Below the pieces are notes generated by a model. That model made no database searches. It was not told the DNA's origin and was given only the letters and a program-made list of their open reading frames with translations. From positions 1,054,001 through 1,118,000 of the forward strand of contig NZ_JAICBX010000002.1 of assembly GCF_019492055.1 (NCBI RefSeq): DNA of 64,000 nt. Reading direction: 5' to 3'. The number at the start of each line of letters is the position of its first letter. Within the stretch, counting starts at the first letter, position 1. The position numbers and the translations under genes are program-made. The DNA comes from Flavimaribacter sediminis. Its GTDB lineage: Bacteria > Pseudomonadota > Alphaproteobacteria > Rhizobiales > Rhizobiaceae. Positions 52,418 to 61,404 of this stretch are shown piece after piece.

Positions 52418-54327
52418 CTGTCGAGAATGCGGAAAGCGCCGGCGCCGTTGGCAAGCCGTGGCGGATCAGCGCTTCAAACGTCCTTGTCGGCGTTGCTGTA
52501 TCTATTCTGGCGCTGCTCGTATTTCTGGCTGTCTTCGCAGATGTTATCGCACCGTACGACCCGTTGCGGCAGAACCTCATCAATGCGCTGCAGGGCCCGT
52601 CCGCCCGACACTGGCTGGGAACGGACGATCTCGGCCGCGATGTGCTGTCGCGGCTGATCTACGGCTGCCGCATCGCCGTCATCGCCGCTACAGAGGCGAC
52701 CGCTATCGCGGTGGCGCTTGGCGTTCCGATCGGCCTGTTCATCGGCTATCGCGGCGGCTGGTGGGATTGGGTCGTGATGCGTATCGTGGAGGCGATAGTC
52801 TCAATCCCCGGCATCATGGTGGCGATCGTCATCATCGCAATCCTGGGTCCCGGACTGCACCGGGCGATGATTGCGCTCGGCATCCTGTTTTCAACCTCGT
52901 TCCTGCGGTTGGCGCGCGGGGTCGTGCTGGCCGAACGCGAGGAAATCTATGTGCGCTCGGCCAGGGTTATCGGCGCATCGGACAGCCGTATCCTGTTTCG
53001 CCACATTTTCCCGAATATCGCCCCGCCGCTGATCGTGCAGGTCACCCTGACCGTCGGCGCGGTGCTTTTATCGGAAGCAGGGCTGAGCTTCATCGGTTTG
53101 GGCGTACAGCCGCCGCAGGCCAGCTGGGGAACGATGCTGAATACAGCGGCGGCATTCATGCAGCTCAACTGGTTTTTGTCGATCCCGCCGGGGATCGCGA
53201 TCATACTGACTGTGCTTTCGGTCAACCTGCTCGGTGATGTCTTGCGCGACTCGATCGGGCGCGGCATTGCCGCAACCGCACCGGAAGGCAGAACCGCGAC
53301 TTTCGAGCCGTCTCGCTCTGCGGCGTCGCCGGCGGCGCGACCGGAGACCCGTGAGAACGAGGTGCTTCGCGTCGAGGGTCTTGAAGTGATGGTTGGCTCC
53401 GATCCTGGACTGCCGATCATCACCGACCTGTCATTCTCGATTGCGCAAGGGGAAACTCTGGGGCTCGTTGGCGAGTCCGGCAGCGGCAAGACGATGACCG
53501 GGCTGGCGATCCTGGGTCTGATGGGTGCAGGACTGAGGATAACGAGGGGTTCGATCGTACTCGACGGCATCGATCTGCGTTGCCTCGCGTCCGCCGAAAT
53601 CGAGAAGTTGCGCGGTGACGAGGTGGCGATGGTTTTCCAGGATCCGACGACCAGCCTGAACCCGGCATTTACCGTCGGCAGCCAGATTGCCGAGGTGCTG
53701 CGCGCCAAGCAGGGGCTTTCGCAAAGGCAAGCATGGGACAGGGCTGTGGCGCTGATCGAGCGGGTGGGCATTCCCCAGCCCGGGGCAAGGGCCAAGGCCT
53801 ATCCGCATGAACTCTCCGGCGGAATGGCGCAACGCATCGCGATTGCCCGCGCGTTGAGTTGCAACCCTTCGCTGCTGATCGCCGACGAGCCGACGACAGC
53901 GCTCGACGTGACGGTGCAGCAGGAAATCCTCGATCTCTTCCGCGACCTGCAGGACGAGTTCGGGATGGCGATCCTGTTCATCACTCACGACCTGGCTGTG
54001 GCCGCCGACATCTGTGATCGAATCAGCGTTATGTATGCCGGAGAGATGGTGGAGATGGCAGGCGTCGATACGCTGTTCCACGATCCGAAACATCCCTACA
54101 CTGCCGGCCTGCTCAGCGCGATGCCGCACGCCTCTGATCGCAACCCGCCTCTGCCTACGATCCGCGGAAACGTTCCGCGGCCGGGCGCGTGGCCAGCCGG
54201 CTGTCGCTTCTCCAACCGCTGCGATTTTGCTGTTGCGACCTGCAAACAGCCCGTTGCCTTGACTAGCGGCGAACGGATGGTGCGTTGCCTGCGCGCCGAT
54301 CAGCTGGACCTCAGGCCAGGCACATGA
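52414..54327 (+). CDS. Fused ABC permease-ATPase (DppC-DppD fusion)
   Basis: A 637-aa protein joining a DppC-like permease (residues ~1-290, with the EAA loop YVRSARVIGASDSRILFRHI) to a DppD-like ATPase (~310-637). The ATPase has Walker A GESGSGKT (~353), signature ELSGGMAQRIAIARA (~467) and Walker B LLIADEPTTALD (~487), plus the C-terminal oligopeptide-ABC cysteine region AGCRFSNRCDFAVATC. The two are usually separate genes. The start is GTG 52414, overlapping the DppB stop; upstream frame sequence is shadow. Confidence 0.92.
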   Translation: MTVENAESAGAVGKPWRISASNVLVGVAVSILALLVFLAVFADVIAPYDPLRQNLINALQGPSARHWLGTDDLGRDVLSRLIYGCRIAVIAATEATAIAVALGVPIGLFIGYRGGWWDWVVMRIVEAIVSIPGIMVAIVIIAILGPGLHRAMIALGILFSTSFLRLARGVVLAEREEIYVRSARVIGASDSRILFRHIFPNIAPPLIVQVTLTVGAVLLSEAGLSFIGLGVQPPQASWGTMLNTAAAFMQLNWFLSIPPGIAIILTVLSVNLLGDVLRDSIGRGIAATAPEGRTATFEPSRSAASPAARPETRENEVLRVEGLEVMVGSDPGLPIITDLSFSIAQGETLGLVGESGSGKTMTGLAILGLMGAGLRITRGSIVLDGIDLRCLASAEIEKLRGDEVAMVFQDPTTSLNPAFTVGSQIAEVLRAKQGLSQRQAWDRAVALIERVGIPQPGARAKAYPHELSGGMAQRIAIARALSCNPSLLIADEPTTALDVTVQQEILDLFRDLQDEFGMAILFITHDLAVAADICDRISVMYAGEMVEMAGVDTLFHDPKHPYTAGLLSAMPHASDRNPPLPTIRGNVPRPGAWPAGCRFSNRCDFAVATCKQPVALTSGERMVRCLRADQLDLRPGT

Positions 54328-55355
54328 CCGTCAGGCCGCTTCTCGAGATAACCGACCTGTCGGTGACCTATTGGGGCCGCTCGCTGCTTGGCCTCCGAGG
54401 CAAGCCCTTCTTCGCGGTAAAGGGCGCCAACCTTGCGATTCGGGCCGGCGAGACCCTCGGACTTGTGGGCGAGTCCGGCTCGGGCAAATCGTCGATCGCC
54501 AACACCGTACTTGGTCTTGTACCCGCTTCATCGGGGTCCATACGTTTCGGCGACCACGATCTCGTCGCCATGAAGACACGTTATCCCTCCGAGGTTCGCA
54601 ATCAGATCCAGGCGGTTTTCCAGGATCCCTATTCGTCTCTGAATCCGTCGATGACGGTCGAGGGCATCGTAACCGAACCGTTGCGTGTTCACACGAACAT
54701 GAACAAGGCCGAAAGGCGGGAGAGGGCAATCGAACTGCTGAAGCTGGTGTCGCTGCAGGAAGAGCACCTGTCGCGCCATCCGCACCAGTTTTCAGGAGGC
54801 CAGCGCCAGCGTATCGCAATCGCATCGGCGCTGGCGCTGCGGCCGAAGCTTATCGTGCTCGACGAGCCGGTCAGTGCGCTCGACGTATCGACGCAGAACC
54901 AGATCATCAACCTCCTCTATGAGCGGCGGGATGCACTCGGCATCGCTTATCTGCTGATCGCTCACGACCTTGCGCTGGTCCACCACATCTCCGACCGCAT
55001 CGCGGTCATGTATCTCGGCCACATTGTCGAGGAGGGACCGTCGGACCGGGTCTACAAGAATCCCGCGCATCCCTACACAAAAGCGCTGCTGGATGCGGTT
55101 CCGCTGCTCGATCCGGACCGACAGCGCGCCCGCCGGGAAAGTCGAAAGTTGCAACCTGCACTTGATACCCAGCGCGTCGCCGATGTCGGCTGTCCCTACA
55201 AGAACCGCTGCCCGATGGCAATGCCGCGATGCCAGACGGATATGCCGCCCGAATATCCGGTCGCGGGTGGCGGGGTCGCGAATTGCTTTCTGCTCGCACC
55301 CGAGGTCGAGGGCCATCACGCGACAAAGCCCTCCCGCGAGAAACGGATACCCTGA
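54324..55355 (+). CDS. Peptide-type ABC transporter ATP-binding protein (DppF-like)
   Basis: A 343-aa ATPase with Walker A VGESGSGKSSI, signature FSGGQRQRIAIASA, Walker B LIVLDEPVSALDV and the C-terminal VGCPYKNRCPMAMPRC cysteine cluster typical of the DppD/DppF class. It overlaps the fusion gene as ATGA. It pairs with the fused ATPase to drive the importer. Confidence 0.92.
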   Translation: MTVRPLLEITDLSVTYWGRSLLGLRGKPFFAVKGANLAIRAGETLGLVGESGSGKSSIANTVLGLVPASSGSIRFGDHDLVAMKTRYPSEVRNQIQAVFQDPYSSLNPSMTVEGIVTEPLRVHTNMNKAERRERAIELLKLVSLQEEHLSRHPHQFSGGQRQRIAIASALALRPKLIVLDEPVSALDVSTQNQIINLLYERRDALGIAYLLIAHDLALVHHISDRIAVMYLGHIVEEGPSDRVYKNPAHPYTKALLDAVPLLDPDRQRARRESRKLQPALDTQRVADVGCPYKNRCPMAMPRCQTDMPPEYPVAGGGVANCFLLAPEVEGHHATKPSREKRIP

Positions 55356-56317
55356 TGACGAAACTGCAACACTATCCCTCAAATCAAATATCCACTGAAA
55401 TTGAGGTCCGCGACGATCTGGCGCCGGAGGGCCTTGCCGCAATATCACCGCTGCCGCTTGTGTGCCGCTGGCCCGTCACAGGCCAGATCAAGGGCTATGC
55501 GATCTTCTGTCATGGCCTTAGCGCCAGCGGTCGGCACTATGCCGAGCTATGCTGCCACTGGGCGTCGCATGGGTACCTCGTGATCAATCCGACATTTCCA
55601 GACTGGGTCGATGCCGTGGCGAAAGCAGAACCCGATCTCGGCTACGAGCCTGGACAGGACGGCGTCGCCTGGGCTGCTCACCCGCAGATGAAGGCGCGCC
55701 TGTACGAGATATTGCATAAGCCGGAATACTGGCTGCAGCGGGTTGAGATCGTGCGCCTGGTCATGGACAATCTCGATACGATATTCAACCAAACCTGCGG
55801 AGCACGGTTGTTGCCGACGAAGGGGGCGATCACCGGGCATTCCTTTGGCGCTTACACGTCCCAGCTTTTCGCCGGTGCTGAAATCGACCTGCCCGGAAAA
55901 GGTTCGGTCAATTTCTTGGACGACCGGTTTTCCGCGGCCATTCTTATGAGCGCTCAGGGCCGGGATCAGCAAGGTCTGCGCGATGGATCGTGGGACGGTA
56001 TCAACGGACCGATGCTCAACTTGACTGGCACGCGCGATGGTGGCGCGAAGGGGCAGGACTGGCGCTGGAAGGTCGAACCCTACGAATTCGCGCCGCCAGG
56101 CGACAAATATCTCGCGGTGCTGACGGATGCCGATCACTATCTCGGCGGCATTGCCATACCGGAGCAGATGCCGGTGCCCGCCCATAAGGAGGCGGTGCTG
56201 CAAATTACGTTGGCCTTTCTGGATGCATATCTTGCTGGCGACGCGGCTGCCAGGGATTGGCTGGCGGCGCTCGCCGGCCGAGTCGACGATTGTCCATTGG
56301 TTTTCAAGCGTAAGTAA
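55355..56317 (+). CDS. Alpha/beta hydrolase
   Basis: A 320-aa hydrolase resembling dienelactone-hydrolase or PAF-acetylhydrolase-like proteins. The nucleophile elbow is GHSFGAYTSQ (serine at the G-x-S-x-G position), with a candidate acid-histidine pair in LTDADHYLGG. Its ATG overlaps the DppF stop (TGATG), so it is translationally coupled to the importer, suggesting it hydrolyses the imported compound in the cytoplasm. Confidence 0.85.
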   Translation: MTKLQHYPSNQISTEIEVRDDLAPEGLAAISPLPLVCRWPVTGQIKGYAIFCHGLSASGRHYAELCCHWASHGYLVINPTFPDWVDAVAKAEPDLGYEPGQDGVAWAAHPQMKARLYEILHKPEYWLQRVEIVRLVMDNLDTIFNQTCGARLLPTKGAITGHSFGAYTSQLFAGAEIDLPGKGSVNFLDDRFSAAILMSAQGRDQQGLRDGSWDGINGPMLNLTGTRDGGAKGQDWRWKVEPYEFAPPGDKYLAVLTDADHYLGGIAIPEQMPVPAHKEAVLQITLAFLDAYLAGDAAARDWLAALAGRVDDCPLVFKRK

Positions 56318-56438
56318 CTTGAGAACTCTCAGGACATGACGTTGTTGCAAGTAGCAAGAATTGGATACTCTCGAGAGGATAGTGCACGAAGATATACTGT
56401 TCTGTAATGAATAACAGGTTGCGCCGCAGCAGTTTCAC

Positions 56439-57737
56439 TCATACGTCTGCAACATCCCGGACCAAGGAACCCGGCGGGATCGTCGGTGCGGCGGAATTGA
56501 GCGTGTCGATGGCAAAACCTGCTGCCTTCTTGTACTGGGCCATGAATTCGGTTCGCTCCTGGAGTGAGACAACGTCGTCGATGGTGTCGAATTCTCCGCC
56601 GCACCGCTGGTCGACGATATTGAGCAATCCGAAAGGACCGGCGCCCCGGTTTCGGAGCGCAACCTGCGAAATCGGGCCACAGAGTTTTTCGTCAAAGGCG
56701 ACGAGCGCCTGTTCATCCACCCCGTAACGTAAAAGCATGGCTCCCAGTTCGCGTGCGTCGACAATGGCCTGGCTCGCGCCGTTCGATCCCGTGGGATACA
56801 TCGGATGGGCGGCGTCACCGACAAGTAGAACATTGCCATCACGCCAGGTGGGCACCGGATCGCGGTCGATCATTGGGTTTTCATAGACGACGTCCGCCCG
56901 TTTCAGAAAGGCCGGCACATCGAGCCAATCATAGGTCCAATCCTCGAAATGATGGATAAAATCGCCGATTCCTGCCGGGCGAAACCAGCCGCTACCCTGC
57001 CAGCCTTCCGAATTGTCGACCGTCAGTTCGGCTATCCAGTTGATCATCGCGAGCCCGGTGTCGGGATCTGGATGCGAGATGGGATAGATCACCATACGGT
57101 GCCTGTGGGTGCCAAGTCCGACAAAGGATGACCCTGTGCGGATAGGTTTGGCCATAGACGTGCCGCGCCACATGATGGCTCCACCCCAATGGATCGGCGC
57201 CTGGTTCGGATGCATTTGGGCACGGATTGCAGAATGGATGCCATCAGCGCCGATCAGCATTGTGCCCGTGACGCTTTCAGTGGACCCATCCGGTTTTTCA
57301 ATCTGTGCGTTAACGCTGCCATCTTGCAGATTTTGGTATCCGGTGACCTTGCATCCCAGACGAATGGCATCGGAGCCAGCCCGTTCCTTCACCTTGTTCG
57401 CCAGCAGCATGTGGAACCTGCCGCGATGCACGGCGTATTGCGGCCACTTGTAGCCGGCCCCGATACCGCGTTCTTCGCAATAGATATCGTTGCCGTTCAA
57501 GCCAACCAGCGCCCATTCGCGGGCAGGGATGCCAATTTGGTCCATCTCCTGCTCGGTAAAACCCAAATCGTAGAGTTCACGAACGGCGTTCGGCTGGATG
57601 TTGATGCCGACGCCGAGCGGGCGCAGTTGCTGGACGGATTCGAAAACCGTAAACGGAACGCCAATTTGATCAAGGGTCAGTGCGACCGCGAGCCCCCCAA
57701 TTCCTCCTCCTGCGATCAGTACATGACACCCGGACAC
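56439..57737 (-). CDS. FAD-dependent monooxygenase (salicylate hydroxylase-like)
   Basis: A 432-aa class A flavoprotein monooxygenase. FAD-binding G-x-G-x-x-G in IAGGGIGGLAVALTL, the DG motif in LIGADGIHSAIR, and the GD motif in LLVGDAAHPMYPTGSNGA are intact. The family includes salicylate and 6-hydroxynicotinate hydroxylases. It is convergent with the hydrolase gene (121 bp). An aromatic or N-heterocyclic substrate is likely but unproven. Confidence 0.88.
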   Translation of the reverse strand: MSGCHVLIAGGGIGGLAVALTLDQIGVPFTVFESVQQLRPLGVGINIQPNAVRELYDLGFTEQEMDQIGIPAREWALVGLNGNDIYCEERGIGAGYKWPQYAVHRGRFHMLLANKVKERAGSDAIRLGCKVTGYQNLQDGSVNAQIEKPDGSTESVTGTMLIGADGIHSAIRAQMHPNQAPIHWGGAIMWRGTSMAKPIRTGSSFVGLGTHRHRMVIYPISHPDPDTGLAMINWIAELTVDNSEGWQGSGWFRPAGIGDFIHHFEDWTYDWLDVPAFLKRADVVYENPMIDRDPVPTWRDGNVLLVGDAAHPMYPTGSNGASQAIVDARELGAMLLRYGVDEQALVAFDEKLCGPISQVALRNRGAGPFGLLNIVDQRCGGEFDTIDDVVSLQERTEFMAQYKKAAGFAIDTLNSAAPTIPPGSLVRDVADV

Positions 57738-58150
57738 TTTATCCTCCCGTTTCTACCATTCGCGGCAAGTCTATAAAGGAAGGGGAATCGATAGTCTAAC
57801 GCTGTGTGAATTTGCCCTAGCAGCCTAATCTACAATCCCCAGTATTGGCGGTTCGCATTCAATCGCCTCCAAGTCGCAAAATGTTCTTTGAATGGAAAGC
57901 TACACTTTGACCTAGCTTTCTTCTCAATCTCGGTTCTGCTGGGGTCCTCAATAATAACTCACTACTACCCGCAGAAAGTTACTGGACTTAGCGGGACAGG
58001 CTGTCCGTATAGAATTGTGACATTCGGCCAGCGTCGCAATTAAAAATCACCTGAATTTACCATTTCGCAGCTTGCAGTAAGTAAAAATGTTTCTCCGGAG
58101 TTGCGGTTATTTTCATTAGAGTCCACAAACATTATTAGTATTAGATTCCC
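57738..58150. other. Low-GC gap without a recognised gene
   Basis: This 413-bp stretch marks the start of a less GC-rich segment. I see no coding frame, RNA or mobile-element end in it. It includes the promoter region of the flavin monooxygenase gene. Confidence 0.5.
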
Positions 58151-58849
58151 TCATCTAGTAAGTAGCGGCCAAGAATGATTATAGTTAGATACCTTCATTT
58201 CGTAGATTTTAATTTTATGAATGCGTAAGGAATACACTAACTTCTGCTTAACACCGTCTTCCAGTCTGACTCCCAGATAGACCGCTTTCACAGGAGATTT
58301 TCCAGCTATTTCCAATGGTCCGGGGACCCTTCCTCCCTGCTGACTAGTTAATAAACGCCACTCTCGTTCGTAGAACCAAGAAGACTTCTTGTGAGATAGT
58401 ATTTTCCTAGCAGAGCGCTGTGGGTCGTCCTTGTCAGCTCTGCCTATCCTTGGCGGAGTATTATTATAAGCCACCCGCGCAATATGAACGCTGTCGTCCA
58501 GTCCTGCGCATAGATCATGCGTGCTATATGCAACACAAATACCGGCATAGTTACTGGCATAATGAGTCCACATCAGCTCGTTATCATTTGTATCGCTAAA
58601 GCAGCAGATACCGACAGTGTGTTTTTGGTTCAGAATCTCGTCAGCTAATTTTTTGTATGTTGTTTGTTTTGACAGCCAAGGAGAAGCGCCAAAGAATCCC
58701 TCCATCGGATCATTGAGAGCTGAATATCTGCTGCACCATAGAAAGTTGTTTAAAATTGCACCGAGTTCTTGATCCGCCAATTCAATGCTACCCAGTGGAC
58801 GGTAACGAAATAAACGGGGAGGCAATATTGGTGGATCAACCGTGACCAT
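58151..58849 (-). CDS. DUF2971-family protein
   Basis: A 232-aa protein of unknown function. DUF2971 features: LFRYRPLGS near the N-terminus, ICCFSDTNDNELMWTHYASN with GICVAY, and the C-terminal SSWFYEREWRLL. DUF2971 proteins are often found near phage-defence or mobile genes, but none is adjacent. I chose ATG 58849, which follows AAGGA at good spacing, over an earlier in-frame ATG at 58912. GC content is lower than in surrounding clusters. Confidence 0.75.
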   Translation of the reverse strand: MVTVDPPILPPRLFRYRPLGSIELADQELGAILNNFLWCSRYSALNDPMEGFFGASPWLSKQTTYKKLADEILNQKHTVGICCFSDTNDNELMWTHYASNYAGICVAYSTHDLCAGLDDSVHIARVAYNNTPPRIGRADKDDPQRSARKILSHKKSSWFYEREWRLLTSQQGGRVPGPLEIAGKSPVKAVYLGVRLEDGVKQKLVYSLRIHKIKIYEMKVSNYNHSWPLLTR

Positions 58850-59164
58850 ATAGGATTCCTTCAGGTGAACGAAAAGTATATTGCAGCCAAGGATGTACTT
58901 ACCCTGGGACAACAGGCTGCTTTAGCACGGGCTCTCGCCTAGGACAGGCGCACAACATAATATCAAAATACGTATTTGACAGCCGTGTATCGAGGTTTCC
59001 AAAGGATAGGATGCTCGAGCCGTTTGATGCGTTTCAACAATATTTCGTCGCCTTGTGTTGATCCTGTCTGTCGACCGTTACCGTTCAGCAGACGACTAAC
59101 TCGCCGGTGTGCGCCTCACCAAATTCTAAATAAATGCGACAAAAATGGCGTTTCATATAAATAG
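58850..59164. other. Gap upstream of the HTH gene
   Basis: This 315-bp, fairly AT-rich stretch separates two divergent genes and should hold both promoters. A TTGACA at 58976-58981 lacks a convincing -10 at normal spacing. No other feature is visible. Confidence 0.4.
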
Positions 59165-59626
59165 ATGCTAGTCTTAGCAACTTTTTCGTGTTTTAAATGG
59201 CCCATGATGTTCGAAACGACGGAGCAAATAGCGAATAGAGATCCGGACCTTGCTGGTCGGACAGCGGTTGACCTTTGGGGGCCAGCCGCTGAGTTTGGCT
59301 TTCAAATCGTACCTGACATTCTACTACTCGAACAAAGGCAATTGGGAATCAGTAGTGAGGAATTGAATGCACTCCTCAATCTCAATGCCCACCGCTGGAG
59401 GCGCAAAGACCCTGTTTTTCCGGGCACTAGTACAATCGCAGAACGAATGGGAGTCAGCGTGAGGACAGTTCAACGTCTGATTAGATCGCTGGAGAAAAAG
59501 AGTTTAGTGGTGAGAAAGAAAACAGCCGATGGGCACATGTACTTCGAGCTTGATCTCCTAAATCAAAAGCTCGAGCCATTCGTATCAGACAGGATAAAGA
59601 AGGGTAAGAAAAGGATGGAAAAATAG
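59165..59626 (+). CDS. Helix-turn-helix (winged-helix) protein, replication-initiator-like
   Basis: A 153-aa DNA-binding protein. Residues ~85-125 form a helix-turn-helix (STIAERMGVSVRTVQRLIRS) followed by a wing with charged residues and a lysine-rich tail (IKKGKKRMEK). The N-terminal half has no recognised domain except a region (ISSEELNALLNL) seen in HTH_36-type replication or regulatory proteins. Alternative starts are ATG 59204 and 59207; no ribosome-binding site decides. Found in a lower-GC segment, so acquisition is possible. Confidence 0.65.
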   Translation: MLVLATFSCFKWPMMFETTEQIANRDPDLAGRTAVDLWGPAAEFGFQIVPDILLLEQRQLGISSEELNALLNLNAHRWRRKDPVFPGTSTIAERMGVSVRTVQRLIRSLEKKSLVVRKKTADGHMYFELDLLNQKLEPFVSDRIKKGKKRMEK

Positions 59627-59656
59627 AGGCAAACGTTTTCGCGAATGCCGCGTCTT

Positions 59657-59768
59657 GGTGGCGTAGCTCAACCGGATAGAGCGCCTTGCTTGCTGGTATT
59701 CTTGTTATCCTAGCAGAAGACAAAATACGGCAGGGTAGATGCAGGTTCAAGTCCTGTCGTCACCTCCA
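59657..59768 (+). tRNA. tRNA-like gene with a 35-nt insertion in the anticodon loop
   Basis: The cloverleaf is complete. Acceptor stem 59657-59663 pairs with 59758-59764 (seven pairs, one G-T), followed by a discriminator T and an encoded CCA (59766-59768). D-stem GCTC/GAGC, T-arm GCAGG-TTCAAGT-CCTGT and a 5-base variable loop are standard. The anticodon stem is CCTTG (59684-59688) with CAGGG (59731-59735). Between them are 42 bases instead of 7. Within these, GTATT-c-TTGT (59696-59705) pairs with ACAA-AATAC (59720-59728). The loop begins C-T-T-G-C, which could give a TGC (Ala) anticodon, but the identity is uncertain. It may be a tRNA with a small intron or a disrupted pseudogene. Confidence 0.75.
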
Positions 59769-59891
59769 CCTCTCAGGATTCACATGTTTAAAGAGAAAGG
59801 ACGATTTTGGGGTAGCGTATTGGGGTAGACCTTTAATTCGCAGATTATGTAACTGATTGTTTTTGTTTATATAAAGAAACCAAAAGGAATA

Positions 59892-59981
59892 TGGCGGAGA
59901 GAGAGGGATTCGAACCCTCGAGACGGTTTCCCGCCTACACACTTTCCAGGCGTGCGCCTTCGACCACTCGGCCACCTCTCC
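59892..59981 (-). tRNA. tRNA-Ser(GGA)
   Basis: A class II serine tRNA with a long variable arm. Acceptor GGAGAGG pairs with TCTCTCC, discriminator G and CCA are encoded, the T-arm is GAGGG-TTCGAAT-CCCTC, and the anticodon loop reads CTGGAAA (anticodon GGA). tRNA-Ser genes are common integration targets, and the lower-GC segment at 57.8-59.9 kb ends here. Confidence 0.95.
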
Positions 59982-60235
59982 GCAATATGCCGGGCAGGCC
60001 CTGTGGGACTTCTTCCGGAACGGCGCGCACTATAGTCAAGACGAAATCAGGATCAACCAGAATCTCGCGCGAAGATGACAGAAATGACACAGCCGCAAAC
60101 CGGCCGACCGCCGACATCAGCGTGACTGGCGCATTTGCGCGCAACCGTAACGTCACTGTTTCGATTTCATGTGTGGCCGACATGGTTTAAGGCTTGTGCG
60201 AGCCTCCCTATATGGAAGTGCAACGGAGCCAAAAT

Positions 60236-60553
60236 ATGAGATTTATGCTTCGCGCCATCAGTCTGCTGGCCTTGATCATGGCCGTAGTCACCGGCGTGCA
60301 GGACGCCATCAAGTCGGTAGCCTCTTCGCAGATCGTGATCACATCTCTCGGATCGGCATGGTATAATGTCAGCCCGGAAACGCTCGCGCAGAGCCAAACG
60401 CTCATCCAGGGTAACCTGCATCCCTATTTGTGGGATCCGGTTATGCAGTGGATATTGCTGCAGCCGGCCTGGGCCGTGTTTCTGGCGATCGCGCTGTTCT
60501 TCTATCTCATCGCATGGCGCCGGCCGAAACCGGCCGGGCGCTTCTCCGTCTGA
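60236..60553 (+). CDS. Small membrane protein of unknown function
   Basis: A 105-aa protein with an N-terminal hydrophobic segment (residues ~4-22), a middle domain facing the periplasm and a second membrane helix near residues 74-93 followed by a positively charged tail. No motif is recognised. ATG 60236 follows GGAG; longer frames lack a site. It is 14 bp upstream of msrA and probably cotranscribed. Confidence 0.7.
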   Translation: MRFMLRAISLLALIMAVVTGVQDAIKSVASSQIVITSLGSAWYNVSPETLAQSQTLIQGNLHPYLWDPVMQWILLQPAWAVFLAIALFFYLIAWRRPKPAGRFSV

Positions 60554-60567
60554 CAAGGAGCCAAATC

Positions 60568-61224
60568 ATGTTCACAGACCTCTTTTCGAAGCGCCACAAG
60601 CTGGAGATGCCCTCGCGGACCGATGCATTGCCCGGCCGCGACACGCCGCTGCCGACCGCAACCAACCATTTCGTCAACGGGCGCGCCCTCAAGGGACCAT
60701 ATCCCGAGGGCATGAAGACGGCCATGTTCGCCATGGGCTGCTTTTGGGGCGTAGAGCGAATTTTCTGGTCGCTCGACGGCGTATGGGTGACGGCGGTGGG
60801 CTATGCCGGCGGCATAACGCCCAACCCGACCTACGAGGAAACAGTCACCGGCCTGACCGGCCACGCCGAAGTGGTCCTCGTCGTCTATGATCCGGAAAGA
60901 ATTTCCTATGAAGATCTGCTCGGCGCGTTCTGGGAAAGTCACGATCCGACCCAGGGCATGCGCCAGGGCAACGACATCGGCACCACCTACCGCTCCGCGA
61001 TCTACGCCTCTGATGATGCACAGCTTGTGGCGGCCGAAAAGAGCCGAAAAGACTATCAGGCGGCCCTTAACAAGGCCGGGTTTGGCCGTTCCATCACCAC
61101 CGAGATAGAAAAGGCGCCCACGTTCTATTTCGCCGAAGACTACCACCAGCAATATCTGGCGAAGAACCCGAACGGCTATTGCGGCGTCAGGGGAACCGGC
61201 GTCGCCTGCCCGGTTGGCGTGTAA
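60568..61224 (+). CDS. msrA: Peptide-methionine (S)-S-oxide reductase
   Basis: A 218-aa repair enzyme that reduces methionine-S-sulfoxide in proteins. The catalytic motif is G57-C58-F-W-G, and resolving cysteines lie near the C-terminus ([16 protein letters not shown]). Family blocks [13 protein letters not shown] and [11 protein letters not shown] are present. The start follows AAGGAG. Length fits the family with an N-terminal extension of about 45 residues. Confidence 0.96.
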   Translation: MFTDLFSKRHKLEMPSRTDALPGRDTPLPTATNHFVNGRALKGPYPEGMKTAMFAMGCFWGVERIFWSLDGVWVTAVGYAGGITPNPTYEETVTGLTGHAEVVLVVYDPERISYEDLLGAFWESHDPTQGMRQGNDIGTTYRSAIYASDDAQLVAAEKSRKDYQAALNKAGFGRSITTEIEKAPTFYFAEDYHQQYLAKNPNGYCGVRGTGVACPVGV

Positions 61225-61404
61225 AGCATAATTGCGCATTTCATGGGCCTGAGCGGCCTTTGCCTGCATTTTGTGCGTGATTCTTGCCATGAGCCGTGCA
61301 AGGATGGGCTAAGGCCGGCTGCGCATACAGCGCAAAGGCCCGCCGCAACCGGACTGGCGGTGCGGAAACCAATAATGAACGGAACAACGACAGGGTTGGT
61401 CACA

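Noticed and set aside
56347..56390. CTCTCGAGAG palindrome between the hydrolase and monooxygenase ends
   Set aside because: The stem is short, without a T-tract, and nothing indicates a terminator or operator.
58976..59012. TTGACA as a sigma-70 promoter for the HTH gene
   Set aside because: No acceptable -10 box occurs at 16-18 bp spacing.
59760..59975. 71-codon minus-strand frame crossing tRNA-Ser
   Set aside because: Its start lies inside the tRNA gene; this is a well-known spurious frame over serine tRNAs.
60502..61290. 262-codon frame antisense to msrA
   Set aside because: The plus strand carries an unambiguous MsrA with its catalytic motif.
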